Origin: Pseudomonas sp. R5-89-07
Lineage (GTDB): Bacteria > Pseudomonadota > Gammaproteobacteria > Pseudomonadales > Pseudomonadaceae
Reading direction: 5' to 3'
Length of the DNA: 64,000 bases
Assembly: GCF_003851685.1 (NCBI RefSeq)
Contig: NZ_CP027727.1
Coordinates: 124,001-188,000, forward strand
Part shown: piece by piece, positions 11,321-21,500 of the stretch
Numbering within the stretch: the stretch's first letter is position 1
How the letters are laid out: the number at the start of each line of letters is the position of its first letter
Program-made: the position numbers and the translations under genes
Notes under the pieces: generated by a model
Databases searched by the model: none
Seen by the model: the letters and a program-made list of their open reading frames with translations, nothing else
What the model was told of the DNA's origin: nothing

Positions 11321-12031
11321 TTACGATGTGCCGTTTCTATCCGCAGTTTCGAGGCTATTGAGGTAGGTATTGATGACCTCCATGCCTCGCATCAGGTGAT
11401 TACGTAGTGTCAGGACGCTCTCTTCGGTTTTCTTCTGCATTACCAGGCGCAGCAGTTCGCGGTGATCTTCCTGTGACGTCTCGCCCAGTCCCATCGACTC
11501 GAGGTTGAAGCGCAGAAAACGCTCCTCTTCATTCAGTCCATGCTCCACCAGTTTGAGCAGGCGATGGTTTGGCGCCTTGCCATACAAGACCATGTGAAAC
11601 AGACGATTGAGGCGACCGATCTCGCTGTAGTCCTTTTCACACTCCAGCGCATCGATATAGGCCTCTGCCTCGGCGGTATCAGACTCAGTGAGCAATGGGA
11701 TCGACAAGCGCAAGGCCTCGGACTCCAATAGCAGGCGCAGGGCATAGGTTTCGGCCGAATTATCCTCGATCAATGGAGCAACCACAGCACCCTTGTGGGT
11801 CACCACATGCAGCAGGGACTGTGCCTCCAACTGGCGCAAAGCCTCACGCACCGGCATGCGGCTGACGCCGAACAGGCTGGCAAGCTCTTGCTGGCGCATC
11901 GCGGTGCCACAGGGCAACCGTCCGTCTAGAATGGCGTTGCGCAACGTTTCTTCAATAACGGCGCGGGCAAGATGAGCGGGAATTGGCCCATTGACCTTGA
12001 TACTGCTTAAAGGGTTCGGCTTCGGCGTCAC
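11321..12031 (-). CDS. GntR family transcriptional regulator, FCD (FadR/VanR) subfamily
   Basis: 236-residue DNA-binding regulator. The winged helix (about 15-85) contains LRNAILDGRL and RQQELASLFGVSRMPVREAL. The C-terminal all-helical FCD ligand domain carries His residues in RLFHMVL, EDHREL and LRNHLMRGM, the usual metal-binding positions. The start is a GTG at 12031 giving VTPKPNPL, preceded by AAGGAGGG about 11 bases upstream; a longer frame from 12106 lacks such a site. It sits on the same strand upstream of mgoB and is divergent from lapG. It could control itself, the mgo cluster or lapGD, but the ligand and targets are unknown. Confidence 0.88.
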   Translation of the reverse strand: MTPKPNPLSSIKVNGPIPAHLARAVIEETLRNAILDGRLPCGTAMRQQELASLFGVSRMPVREALRQLEAQSLLHVVTHKGAVVAPLIEDNSAETYALRLLLESEALRLSIPLLTESDTAEAEAYIDALECEKDYSEIGRLNRLFHMVLYGKAPNHRLLKLVEHGLNEEERFLRFNLESMGLGETSQEDHRELLRLVMQKKTEESVLTLRNHLMRGMEVINTYLNSLETADRNGTS

Positions 12032-12061
12032 GGTTACGCTACCCTCCTTCCTGAATAATAA

Positions 12062-12089
12062 AGTGTGGTTATTGGATCCAAAGCACACT
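12062..12089. promoter_or_regulatory. Candidate operator of the gntR gene
   Basis: AGTGTG, then the palindrome TTGGATCCAA, then CACACT form an imperfect dyad about 30 bases upstream of the gntR start. A dyad at this spot is typical of autoregulation by GntR proteins. The arms are offset by two bases, so this is suggestive only. No other feature is evident in the rest of the gntR-lapG gap. Confidence 0.4.
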
Positions 12090-12282
12090 AGAGATGGCCC
12101 AGGCACTTGTCAAACAACCAAAGTTTCCGTTTGTAAGGGCCTACAGTGTGATTTTTATGCGTCTCACAGGAGGCGGTTATAAACTCGTTCTGCTGATGAA
12201 TGATCTCACTATGCCATTGTTTTTTGTGAGACGAAGCTTCACCATCCCTTGAAATTCCGTCTCTTCTCATGGACTGAACGCC

Positions 12283-12975
12283 TTGGCGGTAAGTTTTATT
12301 CCCTATCGAGTTTTTTGCTGGCTTTTATCAGCGATCTTATTGGCCGGCCTGATGCTTGGCGGGCTGCATGCCGATTGGGATTTCTCGCAGATCAGCCGCA
12401 AGGCTAGCGCCTTGTACGGGCCATTGGGCGAGGGCCAGCAGCGTATTGACGCCTGGCAGCGGCTGCTGACCAGCGAAAAACAGGTCAGCGAGCCAGAACA
12501 GCTCAAGGTTGTTAACTTGTTTTTCAATAAACAAATGACCTACGTGGAAGACATCGATCTCTGGCACGCGGTCGACTATTGGGAGACACCCATCGAGGCA
12601 CTCTGGAAGGGCGCCGGTGACTGCGAAGACTACGCCATCGCCAAGTATTTCAGTTTGCGTCACCTGGGCGTGTCCAGCGACAAATTGCGCATTACCTACG
12701 TCAAGGCCTTGCGTCAGAATCGCGCGCATATGGTCTTGACCTACTATTCGACCCCCGACGCCATCCCGCTGGTGCTCGACAGCCTGATGGATGACATCCT
12801 GCCGGCAACCCGTCGTACCGATTTGATCCCGGTGTATTCATTCAATGCCGAGGGGTTGTACTTGCCCGGTGCCAAGGGCAACAAGAAGGTCGGTGATACC
12901 AAACGCTTGTCGCGCTGGCAGGATGTGTTGAAAAAAATGCGTGCGGAAGGCTTTCCAGCCGAGCCTGCCAACTAG
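12283..12975 (+). CDS. lapG: LapG, periplasmic transglutaminase-like cysteine protease
   Basis: 230-residue bacterial transglutaminase-like cysteine protease with an N-terminal membrane or signal segment (about 11-27). In Pseudomonas LapG cuts the N-terminus of LapA and so releases the adhesin. The catalytic triad is visible: Cys114 in GAGDCEDYA, His149 in RAHMVL and Asp166 in PLVLDSL. The acidic residues after the Cys match the calcium-binding site of the family. The start is a TTG at 12283 without a good ribosome binding site; I found no better in-frame choice. lapD follows 14 bases later, so the two are co-transcribed, giving protease and inhibitor together. Confidence 0.95.
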   Translation: MAVSFIPYRVFCWLLSAILLAGLMLGGLHADWDFSQISRKASALYGPLGEGQQRIDAWQRLLTSEKQVSEPEQLKVVNLFFNKQMTYVEDIDLWHAVDYWETPIEALWKGAGDCEDYAIAKYFSLRHLGVSSDKLRITYVKALRQNRAHMVLTYYSTPDAIPLVLDSLMDDILPATRRTDLIPVYSFNAEGLYLPGAKGNKKVGDTKRLSRWQDVLKKMRAEGFPAEPAN

Positions 12976-12989
12976 GAGTAACTGATCGG

Positions 12990-14936
12990 ATGTCTCTGTT
13001 CAAACAGCTATTGATCGCAATCTGTCTGTTCCTGGTGGTCGCCTTCAGCGGCAGCTTCATGGTCAGCCTGGAAAGTTCGCGCACGCAATACGTCAACCAG
13101 TTGCGCTCCCATGCGCAGGACGCCGCCACGGCGCTGGCGCTGTCGCTCACCCCCAATATCGATGACCCGGCGATGGTCGAGTTGCTGGTCAGCTCGATCT
13201 TCGACAGCGGCTACTACGCGAGCATCCGTGTGGTGGACCTGGCCACGGACAAAACCATCGTCGAGCGCAGCGGTATACCCGACAACAACGGCGTGCCCAA
13301 CTGGTTTGTAAAATTGATCGGCCTGGAGCCGGCCGGTGGGGATGCGCTGGTGAGCCGTGGGTGGGAGCAGGCGGCGCGAGTCGAGGTAGTCAGCCATCCG
13401 ATGTTTGCCCTGGCCAAACTCTGGCAGAGCGCCTTGGGCAGCCTCGGCTGGTTGCTGCTGTGCGGTGCAGTGAGCGTGGTGCTCGGTGGGTTGTTGCTGC
13501 GCCGGCAACTCAAGCCGCTGGACTACATGGTCAAACAGTCCCACGCGATCGCCCGTCGAGAATTCCTCAGTCTGCCCGACCTGCCACGCACGCCGGAATT
13601 ACGCCGTGTGGTACAGGCGATGAACCAAATGGTGGAAAAGCTCAAGGCACTGTTCCAGGAGCAGGCCGAGCGCAGTGAAAAGCTGCGCACCGAATCCTAC
13701 CAGGACAACCTCACCGGCCTTGCCAACCGCCGTTATTTCGAGATGCAACTCAACGCCCGCGTCAGCAACCCCGAAGAAACCAGTTCCGGCTACTTGCTGG
13801 TGTTGCGCGTCAAGGACCTGGCCGGCCTGAACCAGCGCATGGGGGGCCAACGTACCGACCAGTTGCTGCAAGCGGTCGGCGAACAACTGCTGCGCCAGTG
13901 CGAGCCGTACCCGGAAACCCATAACCTAGTTACCCGTATCCGGGGTGGCGAATTCGCTGTGCTGGCGCCTGGGCTGACGCGTGAAGAAGCGCTGCAATTG
14001 GCACAGAACCTCGAAAGCACCTTGCACAGCCTGCAAGCCACCGGGGCCAGCGACGTTGCGCCCGTGGCCTATATCGGCCTGGCACCGTTCAACCATGGCG
14101 ATGCGCCGCAGGCGCTGCTGACCCTCGCCGACCAAGCCCTGGCTCAGGCAGAAGGGCAGGGTGACACCACGTGGGTGTGCCTCGATCACAGCGCTGCCGC
14201 CAGCGTCGGTGACGATCACCATGCCTGGCACACGTTGCTGGATCAGGCGCTGACCCAACAGCGTTTCGAGCTGTACTTCCAGCCGGTCGTTGCCAGCCAG
14301 GATCCGCAATTGGTGTTGCACTACAAGGTGCTGTCGCGCCTGCAAGACCTTGACGGCCATACCATCCCTGCCGGGCGTTTCCTGCCGTGGCTCGAGCGTT
14401 TCGGCTGGTCTGCGCGCCTGGACCACATGATGCTGGAGCAAGTACTCAAACAGATGATCGGCCACAGTCATAACCTGGCGCTGAACCTGTCAGCCGCGAC
14501 CTTGCAGGACCCTCAGGCACTGCAGCGCATTTATGACCTGCTGCGCCAGCACAGCAACCTGGGCCCACGCCTCACGCTGGAGATTGGTGAAGAGCAACTG
14601 CCTGAACAGCTCGTGCTGGAGCAAATGACCCAGCGCCTGCGCGAGCTGGGCTTCTCTCTGAGCCTTCAGCGTTTCGGTGGGCGTTTCAGCATGATCGGCA
14701 ACCTGGCACGCCTGGGCCTGGCGTACTTGAAGATCGACGGCAGTTACATCCGTGCCATCGACCAGGAAAGCGACAAGCGCCTGTTTATCGAAGCCATCCA
14801 GCGCGCGGCCCACAGCATCGATCTGCCGTTGATTGCCGAACGTGTGGAGACCGAGGGTGAGCTGAAGGTGATTCGCGAGATGGGGATTTTTGGTGTGCAG
14901 GGGCAGTTGTTCGGCGAGCCTGCACCCTGGAAATAA
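12990..14936 (+). CDS. lapD: LapD, inner-membrane c-di-GMP receptor controlling LapG
   Basis: 648 residues. A membrane helix (about 7-26) leads to the periplasmic LapD_MoxY domain (27-145), a second helix (about 148-170), HAMP, then GGDEF and EAL domains. Both enzymatic domains are degenerate, as expected for a receptor: RGGEF replaces GGDEF and KVL replaces EAL. Trp125 in SRGWEQ falls exactly at the position of the Trp that grips LapG in P. fluorescens LapD. When c-di-GMP binds the EAL domain, the periplasmic part sequesters LapG and LapA stays on the surface. The ATG has no strong ribosome binding site but follows lapG closely. Confidence 0.97.
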   Translation: MSLFKQLLIAICLFLVVAFSGSFMVSLESSRTQYVNQLRSHAQDAATALALSLTPNIDDPAMVELLVSSIFDSGYYASIRVVDLATDKTIVERSGIPDNNGVPNWFVKLIGLEPAGGDALVSRGWEQAARVEVVSHPMFALAKLWQSALGSLGWLLLCGAVSVVLGGLLLRRQLKPLDYMVKQSHAIARREFLSLPDLPRTPELRRVVQAMNQMVEKLKALFQEQAERSEKLRTESYQDNLTGLANRRYFEMQLNARVSNPEETSSGYLLVLRVKDLAGLNQRMGGQRTDQLLQAVGEQLLRQCEPYPETHNLVTRIRGGEFAVLAPGLTREEALQLAQNLESTLHSLQATGASDVAPVAYIGLAPFNHGDAPQALLTLADQALAQAEGQGDTTWVCLDHSAAASVGDDHHAWHTLLDQALTQQRFELYFQPVVASQDPQLVLHYKVLSRLQDLDGHTIPAGRFLPWLERFGWSARLDHMMLEQVLKQMIGHSHNLALNLSAATLQDPQALQRIYDLLRQHSNLGPRLTLEIGEEQLPEQLVLEQMTQRLRELGFSLSLQRFGGRFSMIGNLARLGLAYLKIDGSYIRAIDQESDKRLFIEAIQRAAHSIDLPLIAERVETEGELKVIREMGIFGVQGQLFGEPAPWK

Positions 14937-14948
14937 CGCAGAACCCAT

Positions 14949-15036
14949 GTGGGAGGGGGCTTGCTCCCGATAACGGTCAATCAGCCAATATCTTCAGTGA
15001 CTGGTGCACCGCTATCGGGAGCAAGCCCCCTCCCAC
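14949..15036. repeat. REP doublet (REPIN), GTGGGAGGGGGCTTG family
   Basis: Two inverted copies of the element GTGGGAGGGGGCTTGC...CGATA, about 30 bases of unrelated spacer between them. It fills the gap between lapD and the next, convergent gene, and could also end both transcripts. Confidence 0.88.
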
Positions 15037-15062
15037 ATTTCTATCCGGTTTGGCTTCAGGAA

Positions 15063-15401
15063 TTAAATAAGCCCTTTCTCATCGTCATTGATCAACTGGC
15101 TCAAGCCACCCAACGCTTCCCGTGCCTGATTACGGTCCATCAGTTTGGCCTGGGCCGCGGGAGGCAGGTCGGTCACGCTGATGACGCCCTTGCGCGTGAG
15201 CACCTGGATCAAGTCGTCCAGTACCCGGATCATCTCCAGGTCACTCTGCTTGAGCTGGGCCAGGCTGGTTTCCACCACTTCGTTGGCGTACCAGGCCTGG
15301 ATCTCATGGTGATCGGCCGGCAGCGTTTCGGTGGATTCGGCAAAGGCGGCGGCCTCTACGCGACTCAACGCGCCCTGTGCATCACGTTGCACGTAAAACA
15401 T
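15063..15401 (-). CDS. Small conserved Pseudomonas protein of unknown function
   Basis: 112-residue acidic, helical, soluble protein beginning MFYVQRDAQG. It has no enzymatic motif that I recognise. Similar short proteins in pseudomonads are often labelled tryptophan synthase subunit beta; the length and sequence give no support for that function, so the label should not be copied. An upstream start at 15425 would add eight residues. It sits between convergent lapD and the end of lapA and is transcribed in the same direction as lapA, past the lapA terminator. Confidence 0.75.
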   Translation of the reverse strand: MFYVQRDAQGALSRVEAAAFAESTETLPADHHEIQAWYANEVVETSLAQLKQSDLEMIRVLDDLIQVLTRKGVISVTDLPPAAQAKLMDRNQAREALGGLSQLINDDEKGLI

Positions 15402-15517
15402 AAGAACCCCTCGAAAATGAGCCACACACGTTTAGCCGCATAGGCTGGCCGTGTGCTGATAGCGCGAGTATGCGATGCAACCGACCGCCAGGGCCAGCAA
15501 CGTATCGCCCAAATAAA

Positions 15518-15540
15518 TCGGCCGCCTTGAGGGCGGCCGA
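15518..15540 (-). terminator. Rho-independent terminator of lapA
   Basis: TCGGCCGCC and GGCGGCCGA form a 9-bp perfect GC-rich stem around a short loop, followed on the minus strand by TTTATTTG. It lies 11 bases past the lapA stop codon. Confidence 0.88.
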
Positions 15541-15551
15541 TAAACCGAAGC

Positions 15552-18500
15552 TTAGGCGGTGTGATCGATCTTGATGGTCGGGTCGGCACCGCTGATCAGC
15601 GAGTTGATGCTGGTGTGCGACCAATCGTTGCCTTCCAGCTTGATGGTCACATCGGCATTGGCCAGGCCGCCCGCGGCGTTCAGCTTGCCTTCGCTGCTCA
15701 CTTGCAGAGTCGACACACCTTCTACCGTGGTGATCTTCAGGTAGTTGTCGATGGTGCTGTCGGTCTCGCCCTTCAACAGGTCACGCAGATCAATTCGATC
15801 ACCTTCCGACGCCTTGAAGTCCTTGATCACGTCGTTGCCGGTGTCGCCCGCTTTCCACACGAAGGTGTCGGCACCCGAACCGCCGATCAGGATGTCGTTG
15901 CCCTGACCGCCGATCAACGTGTCGTTGCCGGTACCGCCCAGCAGGATGTCATTGCCCTTGCCGCCGTCCAGCACGTCGTTGCCGCCCTGACCGAACAGAA
16001 TGTCATCGCCAGCGCCGCCGAGCAGCGTGTCGTTGCCATCTTTGGCGCCGGAGACGTCGAAGTCTGCGTAATGCTCGGTGACGTACTGGTGCACGTTCGA
16101 CGTGGTGATCGACGAAACCGCCACGCCAGCTTTCTGGGCAACAAAGGCCTGCAGGGCGTTGTAACCCTCACCGGTCACCCCGCTGAAGCTCACCAGGTCG
16201 CCAAAGAGAATGTCATTGCCGTCGCCACCGCTGATGCTGTCCGCACCTGGCAGCGTCGCCTCGGTATGACCGAGGATGGCATTGGCCAGGTCCTTCGGAT
16301 CGATATTGGCCTGTGGCTTGCCATCGCTGTCGTAAGGCTTCAGGTCGCTGAGGCTGACGTCGCTGTTGATGCCGATCGCCTCCACTTGCGACAGCCCGCC
16401 CAGCAGCGCGAAGGCGCTCTTGGAATTAGCCAATGTTGCCGCGTCGGTGCTGTTGCCTCGGCCGTCAAGATTGGATAGCTCAAAGGTGCCGTCGCCCTGG
16501 GCACGGACCAGGCCCAGATTGGCGGCCGTCCACCAGAAGCCGTTCCAGGTTTGCAGTTGAGCGGCACCCGAGGTGTCGATGCTGAAGTAATGGGTGTTAT
16601 CCAAGTACTTGCCGACCGAGGTCCCGGGGGTGTAGTTGGCCGTCGTCACCACATCATCGAACTTGACGTTGCCATACAGCGTCAGGTTGGTCTGCTCGCC
16701 GCTCTGGTAGAACGTCGGCTGGCCGTCGGTGATGAAGTACGTCAGGTTGGTCGCACCGGTGTTTTTGGTCGCCAGGTCGCTCTGGAAGAAGTTGGCGGTG
16801 GTCTTGAACACGTCTTCGTAGTTGGTGCCGCCTTCTGACACCATCGAGTCCAGCACCGCTTTGAGCTGGGCCAGTGCATTGGGGGCATTCAGGTTGATCG
16901 CGACCGACTTGTTCACCTGGCTATCGAAGTCGGCCAGGAAGATATTCACCGTGCCCGACGTGTTAGTGCCCAGGCTGTCCTTGAGCGAGTTGAACACCGA
17001 GGTCAACGAAGCTTTTGCCGCGTTGATCGACGCGGTGCTCATGCTGCCGGAACTGTCCACCATGAACGCGATGTTGTAGTTCTTGCCTTGCACCACGTTC
17101 AGGCCGCCGATATCCGCCACGACGATGTCGTTGCCATCGCTGCCAACGATCGAGTCGCTGCCCGACGTGCCGGTCACCGAGTTATAGGTCGCCGGGTACA
17201 CCGTCACGGGCAATTGCGCGGTGGTGGTCGCCGAACCGCCGATGCTTTCGGTAGAGGTCGAGGTGACTGTCAGGTTGAACTGGCCGCTGTAGTAAGTCGG
17301 CGGCTTGATGGTCAGGGTACTCAGGTCCCAGCCGTTGACGTTGACTTCGCCCACGGTTTTAGTCGCGGTGAAAGTGTGCCCCGACGCATCGGTAAGCACC
17401 GAACCTGCCGGAACGCCACTGATCTTCACGGCCAGGGTTTCCGATCCATCGGTATCGGTCAGCGCGGTAGTGATCTTGGACAGCTTCACGCTGCCGTTTT
17501 CCTGGCCTTCATTGAGCTTGTAGCCCACGTAGTAGCCGTCACCGTTGCTGCCATGCAGGTCGGACACGGTCACGCCGGCGTTGGTCAGGTCGGTGATGCC
17601 GGTGTACAGCGGGACGTTGCTGGTGCTCAAGTTCTGGACTGCGCCGCCATTGACCGACAGGTTGACGTCATAGCTGCCGGGGCCCGCCTGGTTGGCTTGA
17701 TAGATCTCAACGCTGTAGTAACCGCTGACCGACGGCGTGAACGTGCCGCTGAACTTGCCGCTGTTGGTGCCCCACAGGCCGCTGGCCACGTCCTTGCCGC
17801 CGATGTTGATCAGCAGGCTGTCGTCGGCGACGCCGCTGAAGGTGTAGTTCTTGCCCGCTTCCATGTACATCAGGCCGGAGATTTTTCCGCCTGAACCTGG
17901 AGCGACGTCGGTAGTGGACTCCACATTGGTCACCACCGCGGTGCTGTTCGGCGTGCCTGCGCCGTCGATGGCTTTTTTCAACGCATCCGGCGCGGCACCG
18001 TTGCCGGAGTTGCCCAGCCCGGAAATGCTGCTCCAGGTCTGTTTGACCAGGCCAACCGAGTTGACGTTGTTGTCGGCCACACTCAGGGTTGGTGCGTCGG
18101 CCACCGGGGTGATATCCACCTTCACCGTGGCGCTGGTGCCCAGGTCCTTGCCGTCGGTTGGCTGGAACTTGAACTGCGCGTAATCGGCCTGCTTGTTACC
18201 AATGCTGGTGCCGCCATAACCGTCTGCGCCGGACTCGTTGGCGTTCGGCATAAAGCGCAACTGGCCGCCATCGATCTGGGCTTTGGTGAAGGTCTGGCCG
18301 CTGGTCACGTTGGTCCAGGTCGTGCCATCGGCTGCCAGGTATTGCAGCTTGCCGGCAACCGGCAGGTCGGTGATTTTCACGCCGAGGCTGGCTGCTGGCG
18401 AGTCCACGTCGGTCACGCCGAAGTTTGCCCAGGTCAAGGCCAGCGCAGTGTCTTCAGTGCCGGTCACCGCCCCACCTGTAGCCACTGGCGCGTCGTTGAC

Positions 18501-21500
18501 GGCTACCACGTTGACCGTGGTGGTGGCGACGTTGGAGTAGTTGCCGCCGTCGGTCACGGTCACGGTAATGGTGCGTGGCGTGGTGCTTGGGTCATGGCTG
18601 TTGTTGGTGAACGTGATGTTCTGGATACGCTGCATGTAGTCAGCCAGCGTCGCGCTACCCGACAACGTCACCGTGATGGTGCCTGTCAGGTTGTTGGTAC
18701 TGACGCTGATGCCATTCACGCTGTTGCCCAGGTTCAGTGCATCACCGGCTTGCGCGTTGGTCAGCGTGACCGTTGCGCCGGTGAGCATCGTGCTGTCCGG
18801 GTCGGTGATCTTGATATCGGTGTCGGCAATCGACACACCCGGCCCGGCGGTACCTTCGGTGAAGGTGGTCTTGTAGTCGTTGCCGCTGGCGCCGCTGGAA
18901 TTGTTGGCGTCCAGGTCGATCACCGGTGGCGCATCGTTATCGAGGATGTCCGTGCTGACCGTGCCCTTGTCGATCACCAGGTTCTCGAAATTACCCCCGG
19001 TGGCCTTGTCGATGGTGATGACGATTTTTTCAGTCGGCTCGGTGATCCTGTCGTCAAGGGTGCGGATATCAAACGGCACGCTACTGGCGCCGGCCGGGAT
19101 CTTCACGGTGTACACGCCATTGAAGTCCGAACCGTCGGTGGCCGTGCCGCTGTACTTGAGCGTAACGGTCACATCGGTTTGCGCCGGGTTGCTCAAGGTC
19201 AGGGTGTAGTGCGCCGTACCGCCCTCGCTCACCGAAGCGTCGCCGCCGATGCTGAGGGTAGTGTTGGTGACCACGTCCGTGACTTTGGTGACTACGGTGC
19301 TGCCATCGACAATCAAGTGCTCGTATTTGTCACCGCCGCTGACGACGGCATTGATTTTGGCCGTGACGTCATTGGCGCCGATATACGCATCGTTCGCGGC
19401 GGTGGCTGTAGTGAAGTTGCTGGATTTGCCGTTGCCGATGGTAATGGTCGAGCCGTTATCCAGCTTCACTACCAGGTCGGAACCCACGTTGTTCACTGCC
19501 ACGCCATTCTTGTCGACCAGCGACGCGGTGTAGACGATCTGCCCGCCCTCGCTGACCGAACCGGTGGCCTTGAGCACCACGGTCACGTCGTCGATGGTGT
19601 CGTTGATCGTGGTGGTCGCGCCGCCCGGAGTGACCGTCACACCCTCGAAATTACCGCCGCTGGTACCCGTGATCTTGACGGTCTGTGTGCTCTTGTCGAT
19701 GAACACGTCATCGGTCGGAGCAGGCACAGTCACCGTGCCCACGGTTGCACCTTGCTTGATGGTGATGCTCGAGCCGTTGTCCAACTGGACCACCATGTCG
19801 CTGCCGGCTTTGTTGCTCAGGGTAGCGGTGTAGGTGATCTGGCCACCTTCATTGACGGCGCTTGGCGCAGTCAGCGTGACGCTGGTGAGGTCGGTGCTGC
19901 CTGGGGTGTCGGTGACGGTGGTGTTCACTGCTGTGGTGCCTGGCACCAGGTTTTCAAAATGCTCGCCACCGGTCACGCCTTTGATAGCGGTGGTGACGGT
20001 TTGATCGCCTTTGTACACGTCGTTTGGTGCCACGGTGGTGACCGTGCCGCTGGATTGGTTTACACCGATGGTGATGGTTTTGCCGTTATCCAGGGTGACA
20101 GTCAGCGGATTGGTGATGTTGGTCACCAGTGCGCCGTTTTTATCCACAAGGCTGGCGGTGTAGACGATGTTGCCGCCTTCGCCGACGGTAGGCGTGGCGG
20201 TCAGGACTACGTCGACCTTGTCGATGGTGTCGTTGATCGTGGTGGTTGCGCCGTTGCCTGCGACTGCAAGCTTCTCGAAGTTGCCGCCAGTTGCGTCGGT
20301 GATCTTGACGGTCTGGGTGCTCTTATCGATGAACACGTCATCGGTAGGGGCAGGCACAGTCACTGTACCGACGGTGTCGCCGGCCTTGATGGTGATGCTC
20401 GAACCGTTATCCAACTTCAGCGTGACGTCACCGCCCGCTTTATTAGAGAGCGTCGCGGTGTAGGTGATCTGACCACCTTCGTTAACCGCACTTGGCGCGG
20501 TCAGGGTGACGGTAGTGGTATCAGCTGTGCCCGGAGTATCCGTGACAGTGGTGTTAACCGCTGTAGTACCTGGCACCAGGTTTTCGAAATGCTCGCCACC
20601 GGTGACGCCTTTAATGGCGGTGGTGACGGTTTGATCGCCCTTGTAGACGTCGTTTGGAGCCACGGTGGTGACCGTGCCGCTGGATTGGTTCACACCGATG
20701 GTGATGCTTTGGCCGTTACCCAGAGTGACGGTCAGCGGATTGGTGATGTTGCTCACCAGTGCGCCGTTTTTATCCACAAGGCTGGCGGTGTAGACGATGT
20801 TGCCGCCTTCACCGACGGTAGGGGTGGCGGTCAGGACTACGTCGACCTTGTCGATGGTGTCGTTGATCGTAGTGGTTGCGCCATTGCCCGCGACTTCCAG
20901 TTTTTCGAAGTTGCCGCCGGAAGCGTCGGTGATCTTGACCGTTTGAGTGCTCTTATCGATGAACACGTCATCGCTAGGCGCTGGGACAGTCACAGTGCCG
21001 ACGGTATCGCCAGCCTTGATGATGATGCTCGAACCGTTGTCCAGCTTCAGCGTGACGTCGGTACCGGCCTTGTTGCTCAAGGTCGCGGTGTAGGTGATCT
21101 GGCCACCTTCGGTGACAGCGCTTGGCGCAGTCAGCGTAACGGTGGTGGTATCAGATGAGCCCGGGGTATCCGTGACGGTGGTATTCACCGCCGTGGTGCC
21201 GGGTACCAGATTTTCAAAGTGCTCGCCACCGGTCACGCCTTTGATGGCGGTGGTGACGGTTTGATCGCCTTTGTAAACGTCATCCGGTGCAACAACCGAA
21301 ACAGAACCGCTGGACTGGTTTACACCGATGGTGATGGTTTTGCCGTTATCCAAGGTGACAGTCAGCGGATTGGTGATGTTGCTCACCGGCGTGCCGTTTT
21401 TATCCACAAGGCTGGCGGTGTAGACGATATCGCCGCCTTCGCCAACGGTCTTGGTGGCGGTCAGAACCACGTCGACTTTGTCGATGGTGTCGTTGATCGT

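Noticed and set aside
15063..15401. Tryptophan synthase beta subunit
   Set aside because: A label sometimes attached to this small protein; at 112 residues with no PLP-binding motif it cannot be that enzyme.
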